DNA from: Bradyrhizobium lablabi
GTDB taxonomy: Bacteria; Pseudomonadota; Alphaproteobacteria; Rhizobiales; Xanthobacteraceae
DNA: 64,000 nt
Direction: 5' to 3'
Assembly: GCF_900141755.1 (NCBI RefSeq)
Contig: NZ_LT670844.1
Coordinates: 7,474,501 to 7,538,500 of the forward strand
Part shown: in pieces, positions 52,259 to 62,425 of the stretch
Layout of the letters: every line of letters starts with the position of its first letter
Numbering within the stretch: the first letter of the stretch is position 1
Translations under genes and position numbers: made by a program
Notes under the pieces: model-generated
The model's input: the letters and a program-made list of their open reading frames with translations, nothing else
Database searches by the model: none
What the model was told of the DNA's origin: nothing

Positions 52259-52352
52259 CATTACCGCTGTGCGGTGTAACATGTTGATCCGGCGGCGCCA
52301 GGCAGGCATGATCGGCATGAACCTTTTGCGACGCGGGATTGGATTCGAGGCG

Positions 52353-53126
52353 ATGAGGAGGCCGGTGGTCGGTGTGATCGGGAATGCCTATCGCATCGAA
52401 AATCGATTTGCGACGCAAATGGTCGGAGAACGAAATCTTCGCGCGGTCGCCGAAGTCTCCGGCGCGCTGCCGCTGATGTTTGCCGCCGCCCCCGAAATCA
52501 CCGATATCGGCGCGTTATTGGACGTGGTCGATGGCGTGGTGCTGACCGGTGCCCGCGCCAATGTGCACCCGACGCGCTTTGGTTGCGAACCGGATCCCAA
52601 GCACGAACCCTATGATCTTCATCGCGACGATCTGGCGCTGGCGTTATCGGAAGCCTGCGTCGCCCGCGGCATCCCGCTGTTCGGCATCTGCCGCGGCCTG
52701 CAGGAGATGAACGTCGCCTTCGGCGGCTCGCTGCATCCCGAAATCCGCGAACTGCCCGGCCGCATGAACCATCGGATGCCGCGGCTGGAGAACGGTGAAA
52801 TCCACCCCGATCCCACCGTCATCTTCGCCGACCGCCACGAGGTCACCCTCGTTCCGGACGGCGCGTTCGCGAAGATCCTCGGCTGCAACACCATCCGCGT
52901 CAATTCGCTGCACGGCCAGGGCATCCTGGAGCCGGGCAAGCGGGTCGTGGTCGAGGGCGTCGCCGAGGACGGCACCATCGAGGCGATCAGGATCGCGGAC
53001 GCTCCAAACTTCGCGCTCGGCGTACAGTGGCACGCCGAGTACGATCCGCAGCGCAATCCCATCAACCGCGCGCTGTTTCAGGCCTTTGGCGAGGCGCTGT
53101 CGGCGGGCATGCGCCAGGCTTCCTGA
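52353..53126 (+). CDS. Class I glutamine amidotransferase (gamma-glutamyl-GABA hydrolase, PuuD-like)
   Basis: The protein is 257 aa from the ATG at 52353 (MRRPVVGVIGNAYRIENRFA) behind GAGG; ATGs further upstream give an atypical extension. Peptidase C26 architecture: DVVDGVVLTGARANVHPTRF, the nucleophile Cys in LFGICRGLQEMNVAFGG, and the His-Glu pair in GVQWHAEYDP. It hydrolyses gamma-glutamyl bonds such as gamma-glutamyl-GABA in putrescine catabolism, though no puu genes are nearby. A hairpin follows the stop. Confidence 0.88.
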   Translation: MRRPVVGVIGNAYRIENRFATQMVGERNLRAVAEVSGALPLMFAAAPEITDIGALLDVVDGVVLTGARANVHPTRFGCEPDPKHEPYDLHRDDLALALSEACVARGIPLFGICRGLQEMNVAFGGSLHPEIRELPGRMNHRMPRLENGEIHPDPTVIFADRHEVTLVPDGAFAKILGCNTIRVNSLHGQGILEPGKRVVVEGVAEDGTIEAIRIADAPNFALGVQWHAEYDPQRNPINRALFQAFGEALSAGMRQAS

Positions 53127-53450
53127 CGCCTCATTCCCTGCAACAAGTAAGAGGCGCTCCTTTCGGAGCGCCTCGCGCGTGAGTCCCCAGGGAAGTATGA
53201 AGCCGAAAAGCCCGGCAAGTTCTGACACGGCCCATACAGCGATCAACAGGAGCCATGTTGCTGTGCGAAGCGTGTTGAAGCTTCCATCGTAAATCGTGAA
53301 TCCGATATGGAAGTATAACGCCAGATAAAACGTCGCCATCAACGCCACGACAGAGGCTGATCCTGGAAGGATCAACCCATTGATTAGAACGACCGCCACA
53401 AGGAACAGGCCCGCATCCCTTGTCAGCGATCGATCCATCGGATCATTCAA
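52644..53450 (-). CDS. Doubtful hydrophobic ORF reading into antisense of the amidotransferase
   Basis: The first 95 or so codons (53450-53160) encode three hydrophobic helices with good composition: GLFLVAVVLINGLILPGSAS, ATFYLALYFHIGFTIYDG and LLLIAVWAVSELAGLFGFIL. They look like a genuine small membrane protein. The remaining 170 codons pass through a terminator-like hairpin and then run antisense to the PuuD-like gene, where they look like mirror coding. The gene may have lost its stop codon, or the true product may be short. I keep it at low confidence; only the N-terminal part is likely real. Confidence 0.35.
   Translation of the reverse strand: MNDPMDRSLTRDAGLFLVAVVLINGLILPGSASVVALMATFYLALYFHIGFTIYDGSFNTLRTATWLLLIAVWAVSELAGLFGFILPWGLTREALRKERLLLVAGNEASGSLAHARRQRLAKGLKQRAVDGIALRIVLGVPLYAEREVWSVRDPDRLDGAVLGDALDHDPLARLQDALAVQRIDADGVAAEDLRERAVRNEGDLVAVGEDDGGIGVDFTVLQPRHPMVHAAGQFADFGMQRAAEGDVHLLQAAADAEQRDAAGDAGFR
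53151..53174 (+). terminator. Hairpin after the amidotransferase gene
   Basis: GAGGCGCTCC-tttc-GGAGCGCCTC is a perfect 10-bp stem 25 nt after the stop. A T tract is missing on both strands, so termination may be partial. The same sequence lies inside the antisense hydrophobic frame at 52644-53450, which argues against that frame's 3' part being real. Confidence 0.55.
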
Positions 53451-53507
53451 AGCTTGCCGCGCTCCAGCTGTGAGCCCTCACTTAACAAGAGAGACCACAA
53501 ACGAAAA

Positions 53508-54917
53508 TCACAGCGAATAGTACATCTCGAATTCGACCGGATGCGGCGTCATCTCGAAGCGCTCGACCTCGGTCATCTTCAACTCGATATAGCTGTCGAT
53601 GAAGTCGTCGTCGAACACGCCGCCGTTTTTCAGGAAAGCACGGTCCTTGTCGAGATTTTCGAGCGCCTCGCGCAGCGAACCGCACACCGTCGGGATCGAC
53701 TTGAGCTCTTCCTTCGGCAGGTCGTAGAGGTCCTTGTCCATCGCTGGACCCGGATCGAGCTTGTTCTTGATGCCGTCGAGGCCGGCCATCAGCATCGCAG
53801 CAAAGCCGAGATATGGATTGGCCATCGGATCGGGGAAACGCACTTCGACGCGCTTGGCCTTCGGATTGCTGGTGTAGGGAATGCGGCAGGCGGCCGAACG
53901 GTTGCGGGCGGAGTAGGCGAGCAGCACCGGCGCTTCATAGCCCGGAACCAGCCGCTTGTACGAGTTGGTGGAGGGGTTGGTAAAGGCGTTGATCGCCTTG
54001 GCGTGCTTGATGACGCCGGCGATGTAGGACAGGCAGGTCTCCGAGAGATCGGCGTATTTGTTGCCGGCGAAGACCGGCTTGCCTTCCTTCCAGATCGACT
54101 GGTGGCAGTGCATGCCGGAGCCGTTGTCGCCATAGACCGGCTTCGGCATGAAGGTGGCGGTCTTGCCGTAGATATGGGCGACCTGATGGATGCAGTATTT
54201 GTAGATCTGCATCTGGTCGGCCATCAGCGTCAACGTGTCGAACTTCATGCCGAGTTCGTGCTGGGCGGAGGCCACTTCGTGGTGATGCTTCTCGACCTTG
54301 ACGCCCATCTTGGCCATCGCGCCGAGCATTTCCGAGCGCATGTCCTGCACCGAATCCTGCGGCGGAACGGGGAAATAGCCAGCCTTGGTGCGGATGCGGT
54401 GGCCGAGATTGCCGCCCTCATATTCGGTATCCGAATTGATAGGCAGTTCGGAAGAATCCAGCTTGAATCCGGTGTTGTAGGGTGTGGTCTGGAAGCGGAC
54501 GTCGTCGAACACGAAGAATTCGGCTTCCGGTCCGAAGAAAACCGTATCGCCAACGCCCATCGACTTGACCATCGCTTCGGCCTTCTTGGCCATGCTGCGC
54601 GGGTCGCGGTTGTAGGGCTCGCCGGTGGTCGGCTCGAGCACGTCGCAGGTGATGATCATGGTGGTCTCGGCGAAGAACGGATCGATCGTCGCGGTGACCG
54701 GATCGGGCATCAGGCACATGTCGGATTCGTTGATGGCCTTCCAGCCGGCGATCGACGAGCCGTCGAACATGAGGCCCTCGGCGAAAGCCTCGTCGTCGAT
54801 CAAGCCGATGTCGAAGGTCACATGCTGCCACTTGCCGCGCGGATCGGTGAAACGCAGGTCGACGTATTTCACGTCGTTGTCCTTGATTGATTTCAGGACG
54901 TCTTTGGCGGTCTTCAT
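53508..54917 (-). CDS. glnA: Glutamine synthetase, type I
   Basis: The protein is 469 aa, GSI-beta length. The N-terminal beta-grasp domain holds [20 protein letters not shown]; the catalytic signatures are [49 protein letters not shown] and [10 protein letters not shown]. The adenylylation site is Tyr398 (DLYDLPKEE). The enzyme condenses glutamate and ammonia to glutamine in the cytoplasm and should be controlled by GlnE and the adjacent PII protein. The ATG at 54917 follows glnB by 133 bp on the same strand, the standard glnB-glnA order. Confidence 0.98.
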   Translation of the reverse strand: MKTAKDVLKSIKDNDVKYVDLRFTDPRGKWQHVTFDIGLIDDEAFAEGLMFDGSSIAGWKAINESDMCLMPDPVTATIDPFFAETTMIITCDVLEPTTGEPYNRDPRSMAKKAEAMVKSMGVGDTVFFGPEAEFFVFDDVRFQTTPYNTGFKLDSSELPINSDTEYEGGNLGHRIRTKAGYFPVPPQDSVQDMRSEMLGAMAKMGVKVEKHHHEVASAQHELGMKFDTLTLMADQMQIYKYCIHQVAHIYGKTATFMPKPVYGDNGSGMHCHQSIWKEGKPVFAGNKYADLSETCLSYIAGVIKHAKAINAFTNPSTNSYKRLVPGYEAPVLLAYSARNRSAACRIPYTSNPKAKRVEVRFPDPMANPYLGFAAMLMAGLDGIKNKLDPGPAMDKDLYDLPKEELKSIPTVCGSLREALENLDKDRAFLKNGGVFDDDFIDSYIELKMTEVERFEMTPHPVEFEMYYSL

Positions 54918-54966
54918 GAATACCCCTTTGCATTTACGAGTCGTCGCGATCTGGCCAACGGCCAGT

Positions 54967-55026
54967 GACCGCGGGTTCAGCGACCGCGGGTACTGCTCAA
55001 TACAATTGCGGAGTGCTCAATACAAT
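54967..55026. repeat. Two sets of direct repeats in the glnB-glnA gap
   Basis: GACCGCGGGT occurs at 54967-54976 and 54982-54991 (15-bp offset), and TGCTCAATACAAT at 54994-55006 and 55014-55026 (20-bp offset). They lie 50-110 bp upstream of the glnA start, where a separate glnA promoter or an RNA-level signal would be placed. Confidence 0.5.
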
Positions 55027-55050
55027 ATCAGAGAATCGGCAAAATCCGGC

Positions 55051-55759
<709 letters not shown>

Positions 55760-57259
55760 ATGGAAGTTCTCACCACGGCTGAGATGGAGCGCGCCGACCG
55801 GCTCACCATTGCCGCGGGCACGCCCGGCTTCGCGCTGATGCTTAGCGCGGGCCAGGCGGTCGCCGAGGCAGCGATGGATCTTGTCGAGGAGGGGCCGATC
55901 GTGGTGGTGGCCGGCCGCGGCAACAATGGCGGCGATGGCTTTGTCGCTGCGGCCGAACTCGCCGCCCGCGGCCGCGAGGTTTCGATCATCCTGTTGTGCG
56001 AGCGCGACAGCCTGCAGGGCGACGCGGCATCCGCGGCACGGGGCTGGAAATACCCGGTAAAGCCGTTCAACCCGCAGGCCATCGGCAAACCCGCGCTGAT
56101 CATCGATGCGCTGTTCGGCGCCGGTCTCAACCGGCCCGTCAAGGGCAAGCCGTACGACATGATCGAGGCGATCAACGCAAACGGTGCACCGGTTCTCGCC
56201 GTCGACCTGCCGAGCGGCATCAACGGCGACACCGGGGCGGTGATGGGTATCGCCGTCCGCGCCACCGAAACCGTCACCTTCTTCCGGCGCAAGCCGGGCC
56301 ATCTGTTGTTGTCCGGCAAGATCTATTGCGGCCGGGTTCGCGTGGCCGATATTGGGATCGATCCGCGCGTGCTGGAGGAAATACAGCCGAAGACGTTCGA
56401 GAACGTTCCGCAGTTCTGGCGCAACTCTTTTCCGGTGCCGCGGATCGACGGCCATAAATACGCCCGCGGCCATGTCATCGTCGTTTCCGGCGAAACCGCT
56501 TCGACCGGTGCAGCGCGGATGTCGGCGCGCGGCGCACTTCGGGCTGGTGCTGGGCTGGTTACGGTGGCCTCGCCCCGCGATGCGCTTGTCGTCAACGCCA
56601 CCGCACTAACCGCGGTGATGGTTCGCCCGATCGATACTGTGGTTGAATTTGCCGAACTATGGACCGACAGGCGTCTCAACACCTGCGTGATCGGGCCGGG
56701 CGCCGGCGTCGGCGAGCGGACGCGCGATTTTGTCCTGACCGCGCTGTCGGCAAAGCGCAACCTCGTGGTCGATGCGGATGCGCTGACGAGTTTTGCAGCA
56801 GCCCCCGACCGGCTATTCGAGGCAATTAAAGCTTCAAACGATCCACAGGTTGTCCTCACCCCGCATGAGGGCGAATTCCCGCGGCTGTTCAGCGACATCA
56901 GCAACAAACATCCACTTCGCTCGAAGCTTGAACGGGTCCGCGCAGCGGCCGAGCGCTCCGGCGCCGTGGTCCTGCTCAAGGGACCGGATACGGTGGTGGC
57001 ATCGCCTGATGGGCGCGCCACCATCGCCTACAACGCGCCCCCCTGGCTCGCGACCGCCGGCGCCGGCGACGTGCTGGCGGGGATCATCGCGGGGCTTTTG
57101 GCGCAAGGTGTCGCGGCGTTCGGGGCCGCGTCCATCGGGGTCTGGATGCATGGCGAGGCCGCCCGCGAAGCAGGCCCCGGTTTGATTGCGGAAGACCTGC
57201 CCGAGACATTGCCCGCGGTGCACCGTCGCCTCTATGACGAGTTCGGCATCGAATATTGA
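55760..57259 (+). CDS. nnrD: Bifunctional NAD(P)H-hydrate epimerase/dehydratase
   Basis: The protein is 499 aa, full fusion length. The N-terminal YjeF_N epimerase domain (about 1-215) has VVVAGRGNNGGDGFVAAAEL and ALFGAGLNRPVKGKPYDMIE. The C-terminal ADP-dependent dehydratase domain (about 228-495) has CVIGPGAGVGERTRDF, VLTPHEGEFPRLF, VVLLKGPDTVVASPDG and the GAGD motif in WLATAGAGDVLAGIIAG. It repairs hydrated NADH and NADPH. The ATG at 55760 is convergent with the enolase-superfamily gene and divergent from glnB. Confidence 0.95.
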   Translation: MEVLTTAEMERADRLTIAAGTPGFALMLSAGQAVAEAAMDLVEEGPIVVVAGRGNNGGDGFVAAAELAARGREVSIILLCERDSLQGDAASAARGWKYPVKPFNPQAIGKPALIIDALFGAGLNRPVKGKPYDMIEAINANGAPVLAVDLPSGINGDTGAVMGIAVRATETVTFFRRKPGHLLLSGKIYCGRVRVADIGIDPRVLEEIQPKTFENVPQFWRNSFPVPRIDGHKYARGHVIVVSGETASTGAARMSARGALRAGAGLVTVASPRDALVVNATALTAVMVRPIDTVVEFAELWTDRRLNTCVIGPGAGVGERTRDFVLTALSAKRNLVVDADALTSFAAAPDRLFEAIKASNDPQVVLTPHEGEFPRLFSDISNKHPLRSKLERVRAAAERSGAVVLLKGPDTVVASPDGRATIAYNAPPWLATAGAGDVLAGIIAGLLAQGVAAFGAASIGVWMHGEAAREAGPGLIAEDLPETLPAVHRRLYDEFGIEY

Positions 57260-57313
57260 GCGCACCCTGGACTTCAGAATCGAGGCGATGCTTCGTCACC
57301 AGCCGGCAGCGGC

Positions 57314-58399
57314 TTAGTGCACGATGTATTTCGCGACCGCCGCTTCGTCCCATGACAGCCCGAGGCCGTGCCCGCGCGCGGTAACGGTGCCGTCGACGAT
57401 TTCGATGGGCTCTATCAGGATGGCGCGGGCGAGGTCGAGAATCTCAAGCCAATGCGCGGTTGGCGTAACCGCCAGCATGTGGGCGCTAGCCTCGGCAAAC
57501 AGATGGCTCGACATCGGGGTTGAGGCGGCTTCCGCCTGGCCCGCGACGCGGAGCCAGCCGGTGACGCCGCCGACCTTCATCAGGTCGGGCATGATGAAGT
57601 CGCTCGCGCCTGCTGCAATCGCTTCCGCAAAGCCGCGCGGGAACCACCAGTTCTCGCCGGATTGTATCGATATCGCAGATGTTGCCCGTACCTGCGCGTG
57701 TCCTCTGAGGTTTTCGGCCGGCACCGGCTCCTCGATCCAGTGCAAATCATAGGGCGCCAGCCGCGCAATGCGGCGGCTCGCCTCGGATGGATCAAGCGAC
57801 TGGTTGAAATCCAGCATCAACGCAATGTCGGGACCGACAAGGCCGCGCACCGCCTTGACGACGCGCTCGTCATTATTGAGATCCCCGTCGCCGCCTTTGA
57901 TCTTGATGCCGCGAAAACCCTGATCGAGCGAGCGGCGCAGGGCTTTCTCGTCGGCGATTGGATCGACCGCGCCGTAACTGTCATAGGCCCGGATCGGCCG
58001 CGGCGATCCGCCGAGCAATTTTGCAAGCGGCTGACCCGCCGCCTGTCCGAGCGCGTCCCAGAACGCCATGTCCAATCCCGACACTGCCATGCCGACCAGG
58101 CCTTGCCAGCCAAGCAACCTGAATTTGGCATCCATCAGCGCCATCAGATCAAACGGCGCGATCGCCTTGCCGGCGAGTTCGCTGCCGATATCGGTGATCA
58201 ATCGCACCAGCGGAGCGAGCGTCAGCTTGGTGTAGGCAAAGATGTAAGCGCGCCCGGTAATACCCTGATCGGTCGCGACATCGATCAGCACCAATGGCGC
58301 GGAGCGGATGATGCCGAAGGCGTTTTTTACGGGGCGCGAAATCGGCGCATCGACGGCGCGCGCCGCGACGCTTCGAATGGTGAGATCGGCCTTGCTCAT
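57314..58399 (-). CDS. Mandelate racemase/muconate lactonizing-type enolase superfamily enzyme
   Basis: The protein is 361 aa from the ATG at 58399 (GAGGAAAC upstream). The catalytic KxK motif is FRGIKIKGGDGDL, the three acidic metal ligands lie in IALMLDFNQSLDP, LHWIEEPVPAENL and AISIQSGENWW, and the opposite base His is in PMSSHLFAEASAH. That set (KxK plus His) fits the mandelate racemase subgroup. It abstracts an alpha proton from a hydroxy acid or sugar acid; the substrate is unknown. It lies 10 bp downstream of the multicopper-oxidase-like gene. Confidence 0.9.
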   Translation of the reverse strand: MSKADLTIRSVAARAVDAPISRPVKNAFGIIRSAPLVLIDVATDQGITGRAYIFAYTKLTLAPLVRLITDIGSELAGKAIAPFDLMALMDAKFRLLGWQGLVGMAVSGLDMAFWDALGQAAGQPLAKLLGGSPRPIRAYDSYGAVDPIADEKALRRSLDQGFRGIKIKGGDGDLNNDERVVKAVRGLVGPDIALMLDFNQSLDPSEASRRIARLAPYDLHWIEEPVPAENLRGHAQVRATSAISIQSGENWWFPRGFAEAIAAGASDFIMPDLMKVGGVTGWLRVAGQAEAASTPMSSHLFAEASAHMLAVTPTAHWLEILDLARAILIEPIEIVDGTVTARGHGLGLSWDEAAVAKYIVH

Positions 58400-58409
58400 G
58401 TTTGTTTCC

Positions 58410-59732
58410 TCATTCGACATTGTACCATCGCAAGACGCGCGGCGCCGCCCAGTCGGTCGAGGCGGCCTCGATTAGCCAGCGCCCGGCATATTCGGCCAAG
58501 AACGCGATGCGCTGGGTCTGCCCGCTGTCGATCGCCAGCGTATCCAGCCAGAAGGGCTTCCAGCCGTCGTCGAGCCGGTCCAATAGCCTGAAATGGTGGC
58601 CATGGAGGTGGAAGACGGTCGGCTTATCGGCGCGATTGGCGAGCGCCAGCACCACGGTACGGCCGGTCCTGGCGTGGAACGCTGGCGCGGAGGATGGGGC
58701 AAAATTCGCGGGGGTCATCCAGTCGGCCTGCGGTCCACCCAGCGACAACTCGAAGCGGAGCGCGTTTTTGAGCTCGAGCTGCGCCGGCAGGCCGTTGGAA
58801 GGCAGTGGGGGTGCCTCAGGCAACGCCGTGTCCCGGATCGGCGGTTCCTTGGAGGCAACGAGCCGGGCGATTGGGCGGGCCTCCTTGCCGTCGTGCAGCA
58901 GGATCGATGACGCCCCGCCCGCCGGCACGGTCGCGTCGACGAACGCGTCAGTTCTGGCGCCCGGCGCGAGCACCACCGCGCCGTTGCGCGCGGGGAACGG
59001 CTCCGCCGGCTGTCCGTCGAGGGCCATGATTCGGACTTCATGCCCCTCTATTTTGATAGCAATGACATTACGTTGGCAGCCATTGATCAACCGGATCCTC
59101 AACCGCTCATGGGAACGGACCGGGATATCGAGGCTCGCTAGGCCATTGATGGTGTAGATGGTCGCCGCATCCTTTGGATCGATGCCGGGGGCGATGGCGG
59201 TTCCGTCCGGCCGCAGGCGCCAGTCTTCGATCAAAAGCACCTCATCGCGGTCCACGCTGACGGCCTCGGTCTCCCCAACCACCATTGCCCGCGCGCGCGA
59301 CGGCCGGGCCGGGCTATCCCCGAGAAGCCGCAGGTCGCACAGCAGGGTGCCGGCATGACGCATTGGAACGACGAGTGTTTCCTTCGCTCCCGGCAACAGG
59401 GGCGTGCGCGCCAAAAGCGGTTCGGCAGCCGGAACGCCGTTGATCCCGTGCCAATTGAGTACGGCGGGTACCGGAAGGTCGTTGAGCAACGTAACCTCGA
59501 GCGCATCGCCTCGTTTGAAGCGTGGATCAGGACCTGGCGCCGTTCCTTGGAGCAACCATATCGGGGTTTCCGACGCTCCCGGCCGCAAACCGATTGCACC
59601 GGCCTTGGCCTGCAGAGCCAGCGGCGGACGCCCCCCGGGGGCGGCGATCCCCGGCAAGGCCGGACAGAGCAGCGCAAGCCCCAATCCGGCCACAAGCTCG
59701 CGTCGGTCGAGCCGAATTATGCGGTCTGCCAT
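58410..59732 (-). CDS. Multicopper oxidase-like protein without copper ligands (SufI/FtsP-like)
   Basis: The protein is 440 aa from the ATG at 59732 (MADRIIRLDRRELVAGLGLA); a longer frame from 59834 has no support. The RR motif and hydrophobic stretch suggest Tat export. Three cupredoxin-like domains are visible, but the copper sites are degraded: HWHG reads NWHG (93-96); WYHSH is replaced by GTLLCDLRL; the late site TVFHLHGHHF keeps only two or three His; and the C-terminal HCH cluster is replaced by LIEAAS (420-425), so the type 1 Cys is gone. It resembles SufI/FtsP, a copper-free relative in cell division. Oxidase activity is unlikely. Confidence 0.85.
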   Translation of the reverse strand: MADRIIRLDRRELVAGLGLALLCPALPGIAAPGGRPPLALQAKAGAIGLRPGASETPIWLLQGTAPGPDPRFKRGDALEVTLLNDLPVPAVLNWHGINGVPAAEPLLARTPLLPGAKETLVVPMRHAGTLLCDLRLLGDSPARPSRARAMVVGETEAVSVDRDEVLLIEDWRLRPDGTAIAPGIDPKDAATIYTINGLASLDIPVRSHERLRIRLINGCQRNVIAIKIEGHEVRIMALDGQPAEPFPARNGAVVLAPGARTDAFVDATVPAGGASSILLHDGKEARPIARLVASKEPPIRDTALPEAPPLPSNGLPAQLELKNALRFELSLGGPQADWMTPANFAPSSAPAFHARTGRTVVLALANRADKPTVFHLHGHHFRLLDRLDDGWKPFWLDTLAIDSGQTQRIAFLAEYAGRWLIEAASTDWAAPRVLRWYNVE

Positions 59733-59811
59733 GACCGATGCGGACCACTTTCCGGTTGTGATGTCCAGTCGCCGCAGGTACTTCCCGGAAGGCTCCAAAA
59801 TGACCATTTTT

Positions 59812-59841
59812 TTGCTGCGGAGGGGCGGGCCCATGTTATAA
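59812..59841 (+). promoter_or_regulatory. Candidate tRNA-Leu promoter
   Basis: TTGCTG (59812-59817), an 18-nt spacer and TTATAA (59836-59841) precede the tRNA 5' end by 43 nt. The match is moderate, but it is the only good pair in this short gap after the divergent oxidase-like gene. Confidence 0.45.
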
Positions 59842-59884
59842 GCCCGCCGCCCGCGGCATCGCCGCCGGACAGGATGCTATTCAC

Positions 59885-59969
59885 GCGGGCGTGGCGGAAC
59901 TGGTAGACGCGCTGGATTTAGGTTCCAGTGACGAAAGTTGTGGGGGTTCGAGTCCCTCCGCCCGCACCA
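59885..59969 (+). tRNA. tRNA-Leu (anticodon UAG)
   Basis: The 85-nt gene folds as a class II tRNA. The acceptor GCGGGCG pairs with CGCCCGC, followed by A and an encoded CCA (59967-59969). The anticodon stem CTGGA/TCCAG encloses TTTAGGT, giving anticodon UAG for CUA/CUG codons. A long variable arm (GACGAAAGTTGTGG region) and a GGTTCGAGTCC T loop are present. It lies upstream of tig on the same strand. Confidence 0.96.
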
Positions 59970-60125
59970 AGCGCTGACAGCGTTTGCATGAGGAATTCTG
60001 GAGGACCTGTTTCCGATATGGAGGGTCCGCCAAAACACCGGCGCAGGCCGCAAGGCCGCGCCTCGACAAACTGACAAAATGTCCGCGCCGTTTGGGCCGG
60101 ACGAAAGCGGAAGAAGATTGACGCC

Positions 60126-61487
60126 ATGCAGGTCACAGAAACCCTCGCCCAGGGATTGAAGCACGAATTCCAGATCAGCGTTCCCGCATCGGATCTCGAT
60201 GCCAAGGCCGGCGCCCGTCTGGTGGACCTCAAGGACAAGGTCCGCCTCAACGGCTTTCGTCCGGGCAAGGTGCCGGTCAGCCACCTCAAGAAGGTCTATG
60301 GCCGCTCGGTGATGGCGGAGACCATCGATCAGACCATCCGCGACACCAATTCGCAGATCTTCACCGAGCGCGGCTTTCGCCTGGCGACCGAACCCAAGAT
60401 CACGATGCCGACCGAGCAGAAGGCCGTGGAAGACATCCTCGCCGGTAAATCCGATCTCACCTACACGGTTTCGATCGAGGTGGTGCCCGCGATTGCGCTC
60501 GCCGATTTCAAGAGTTTTACGGTTGAGAAGCCGGTTGCCGAAGTGACCGAGGCCGACCTCGATGAGGCCATCAAGCGCATCGCCGAGCAGAATCGCAGCT
60601 TTGCCGCGAAGGGCGACGGCGCGCGGGCCGAAAACGGCGACCGGGTCACGATCTCGTTCAAGGGCACCATCGACGGCACGCCGTTCGACGGCGGTACCGG
60701 GGAGAACATCCAGGTCACGATCGGCTCTAACACCTTTATTCCCGGTTTCGAGGAACAACTGCTCGGCATCGCAGCAGGCGAAACCCGCACCTTGAAAGTC
60801 TCGTTTCCGAAGAACTATGCCAGCGAGAAGCTCGCCGGCCAGCCGGCCGAATTCGAGACCACTGCGACCCTGATCGAGGCGCCGCAGGAAGCCAAGATCG
60901 ATGACGAGTTCGCCAAGGCGCTCGGCCTCGAATCGCTCGACAAGCTGAAGGAAGCCATGCGCGAACGGCTCACGGCCGAATTCGCCGGCGCCACCCGCCA
61001 ACGCGTCAAGCGCATGCTGCTCGATCGTCTCGACGAGAGCCACAAATTCGAGGCGCCGCCGTCGCTGGTCGAGGAAGAATTCAATCTGATGTGGAACTCG
61101 ATCAAGGCCGAGATGGAGTCGAGCGGCAAGACGTTTGCCGATGAAGACACCACCGAAGAGGCCGCCAAGGAAGAGTACCACACCATCGCCGACCGCCGCG
61201 TCCGTCTCGGCCTCGTGCTTTCCGAGATCGGCGAGAAGAACAAGATCACGGTCACCGACGATGAGGTCAGCCGCGCGGTGATCGAGCGCGCGCGCCAGAT
61301 GCCGGGACGCGAGAAGGAGGTCTGGGACTACTATCGCAACAACGCCAATGCGCTGGCCCAGCTTCGTGCGCCGATCTATGAGGACAAGGTGGTCGATTTC
61401 ATCCTCGAACTCGCCAACGTCGCCGAGAAGAAGGTGACCCGCGAGGAACTCTATAAGGACGACGAGGCGGAGAAGAGCGCCGCCTGA
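60126..61487 (+). CDS. tig: Trigger factor (ribosome-associated chaperone/PPIase)
   Basis: The protein is 453 aa. The N-terminal ribosome-binding domain includes the signature [17 protein letters not shown] (about 41-57). The FKBP-type PPIase domain (about 160-245) has [20 protein letters not shown] and [20 protein letters not shown]. The C-terminal chaperone arms run to the end ([20 protein letters not shown]). It binds nascent chains at the ribosome exit. The order tig-clpP-clpX is the standard proteostasis cluster. The ATG at 60126 is 157 nt after the tRNA. Confidence 0.97.
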   Translation: MQVTETLAQGLKHEFQISVPASDLDAKAGARLVDLKDKVRLNGFRPGKVPVSHLKKVYGRSVMAETIDQTIRDTNSQIFTERGFRLATEPKITMPTEQKAVEDILAGKSDLTYTVSIEVVPAIALADFKSFTVEKPVAEVTEADLDEAIKRIAEQNRSFAAKGDGARAENGDRVTISFKGTIDGTPFDGGTGENIQVTIGSNTFIPGFEEQLLGIAAGETRTLKVSFPKNYASEKLAGQPAEFETTATLIEAPQEAKIDDEFAKALGLESLDKLKEAMRERLTAEFAGATRQRVKRMLLDRLDESHKFEAPPSLVEEEFNLMWNSIKAEMESSGKTFADEDTTEEAAKEEYHTIADRRVRLGLVLSEIGEKNKITVTDDEVSRAVIERARQMPGREKEVWDYYRNNANALAQLRAPIYEDKVVDFILELANVAEKKVTREELYKDDEAEKSAA

Positions 61488-61635
61488 TCGATGGCGTCAG
61501 GCGGGCGTTAAGGTTGAGACGCGAAAGGGGCTTGGCGGCGGCATCCGTCGCTAGGCGGGGCTTTGCGAATCAGCTTCAACTGCAATCAATTCCGCGACGT
61601 TATCGACCCCGGTCTTGTTACCGGGTCGGCCCGGT

Positions 61636-61661
61636 CTTGTGGCCCGGGAATTGGCCCATAT
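61636..61661 (+). promoter_or_regulatory. Possible heat-shock (RpoH) promoter before clpP
   Basis: CTTGTG (61636-61641), 12 nt, then GCCCATAT (61654-61661), which matches the sigma-32 -10 consensus CCCCATNT at 7 of 8 positions. The spacer is about 1 nt shorter than usual. It lies 129 bp before clpP in the 302-bp tig-clpP gap, where heat-shock control is common. Low confidence. Confidence 0.3.
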
Positions 61662-61789
61662 CTGTGAACCCTGTCCTCAAGTCCTGCATCACGGGACGGT
61701 CGTCTGCACCCGGCAAATTCCAGCCAGTTCCGCCTTGCCGATGGATTGATCGTCTCCGCCAACCTGTCTAACAACCCTATGGGTGACTA

Positions 61790-62425
61790 ATGCGCGATCC
61801 GGTCGAAACCTACATGAACCTCGTGCCGATGGTGGTCGAACAGACCAACCGCGGCGAACGCGCCTACGACATTTTTTCGCGCCTGTTGAAAGAGCGCATC
61901 ATCTTCGTGACCGGACCGGTCGAGGATGGCATGTCGACGCTGACGGTTGCGCAGCTTCTGTTTCTCGAAGCCGAGAATCCGAAGAAGGAAATCTCGATGT
62001 ACATCAATTCGCCGGGTGGCGTGGTGACGTCGGGCCTTGCGATCTATGACACGATGCAGTTCATCCGACCGCCGGTGTCGACGCTGTGCACCGGACAGGC
62101 AGCATCGATGGGCTCGCTGTTGCTCGCCGCCGGCCACAAGGACATGCGCTTCTCGCTGCCGAATTCGCGCATCATGGTGCACCAGCCCTCCGGCGGCTTC
62201 CAGGGCCAGGCCACCGACATCATGCTGCACGCCCAGGAAATCCTGAACCTCAAGAAGCGGCTCAACGAGATCTACGTCAAGCACACCGGCCAGACCTTCA
62301 AGGCGATCGAGGACGCGCTGGAACGCGACAAGTTCCTCACCGCCGACCAGGCGAAGGAATTCGGCATCGTCGACAAGGTGATCGACAAGCGCTCGGAAGA
62401 CCCGGCGGTATTGTCGACAAAGTGA
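61790..62425 (+). CDS. clpP: ATP-dependent Clp protease proteolytic subunit
   Basis: The protein is 211 aa. The catalytic triad has exact family numbering: Ser106 (GQAASMGS), His131 (VHQPSGG) and Asp180 ([11 protein letters not shown]). The substrate-strand [20 protein letters not shown] is typical. There is a short N-terminal extension and no obvious propeptide cleavage. It forms the tetradecameric chamber that works with ClpX, encoded next, and ClpA. The ATG at 61790 lies 302 bp after tig. Confidence 0.98.
   Translation: MRDPVETYMNLVPMVVEQTNRGERAYDIFSRLLKERIIFVTGPVEDGMSTLTVAQLLFLEAENPKKEISMYINSPGGVVTSGLAIYDTMQFIRPPVSTLCTGQAASMGSLLLAAGHKDMRFSLPNSRIMVHQPSGGFQGQATDIMLHAQEILNLKKRLNEIYVKHTGQTFKAIEDALERDKFLTADQAKEFGIVDKVIDKRSEDPAVLSTK

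Noticed and set aside
53454..54890. 478-codon open frame antisense to glnA
   Set aside because: glnA is unambiguous; the antisense frame is a codon-bias mirror with no motif.
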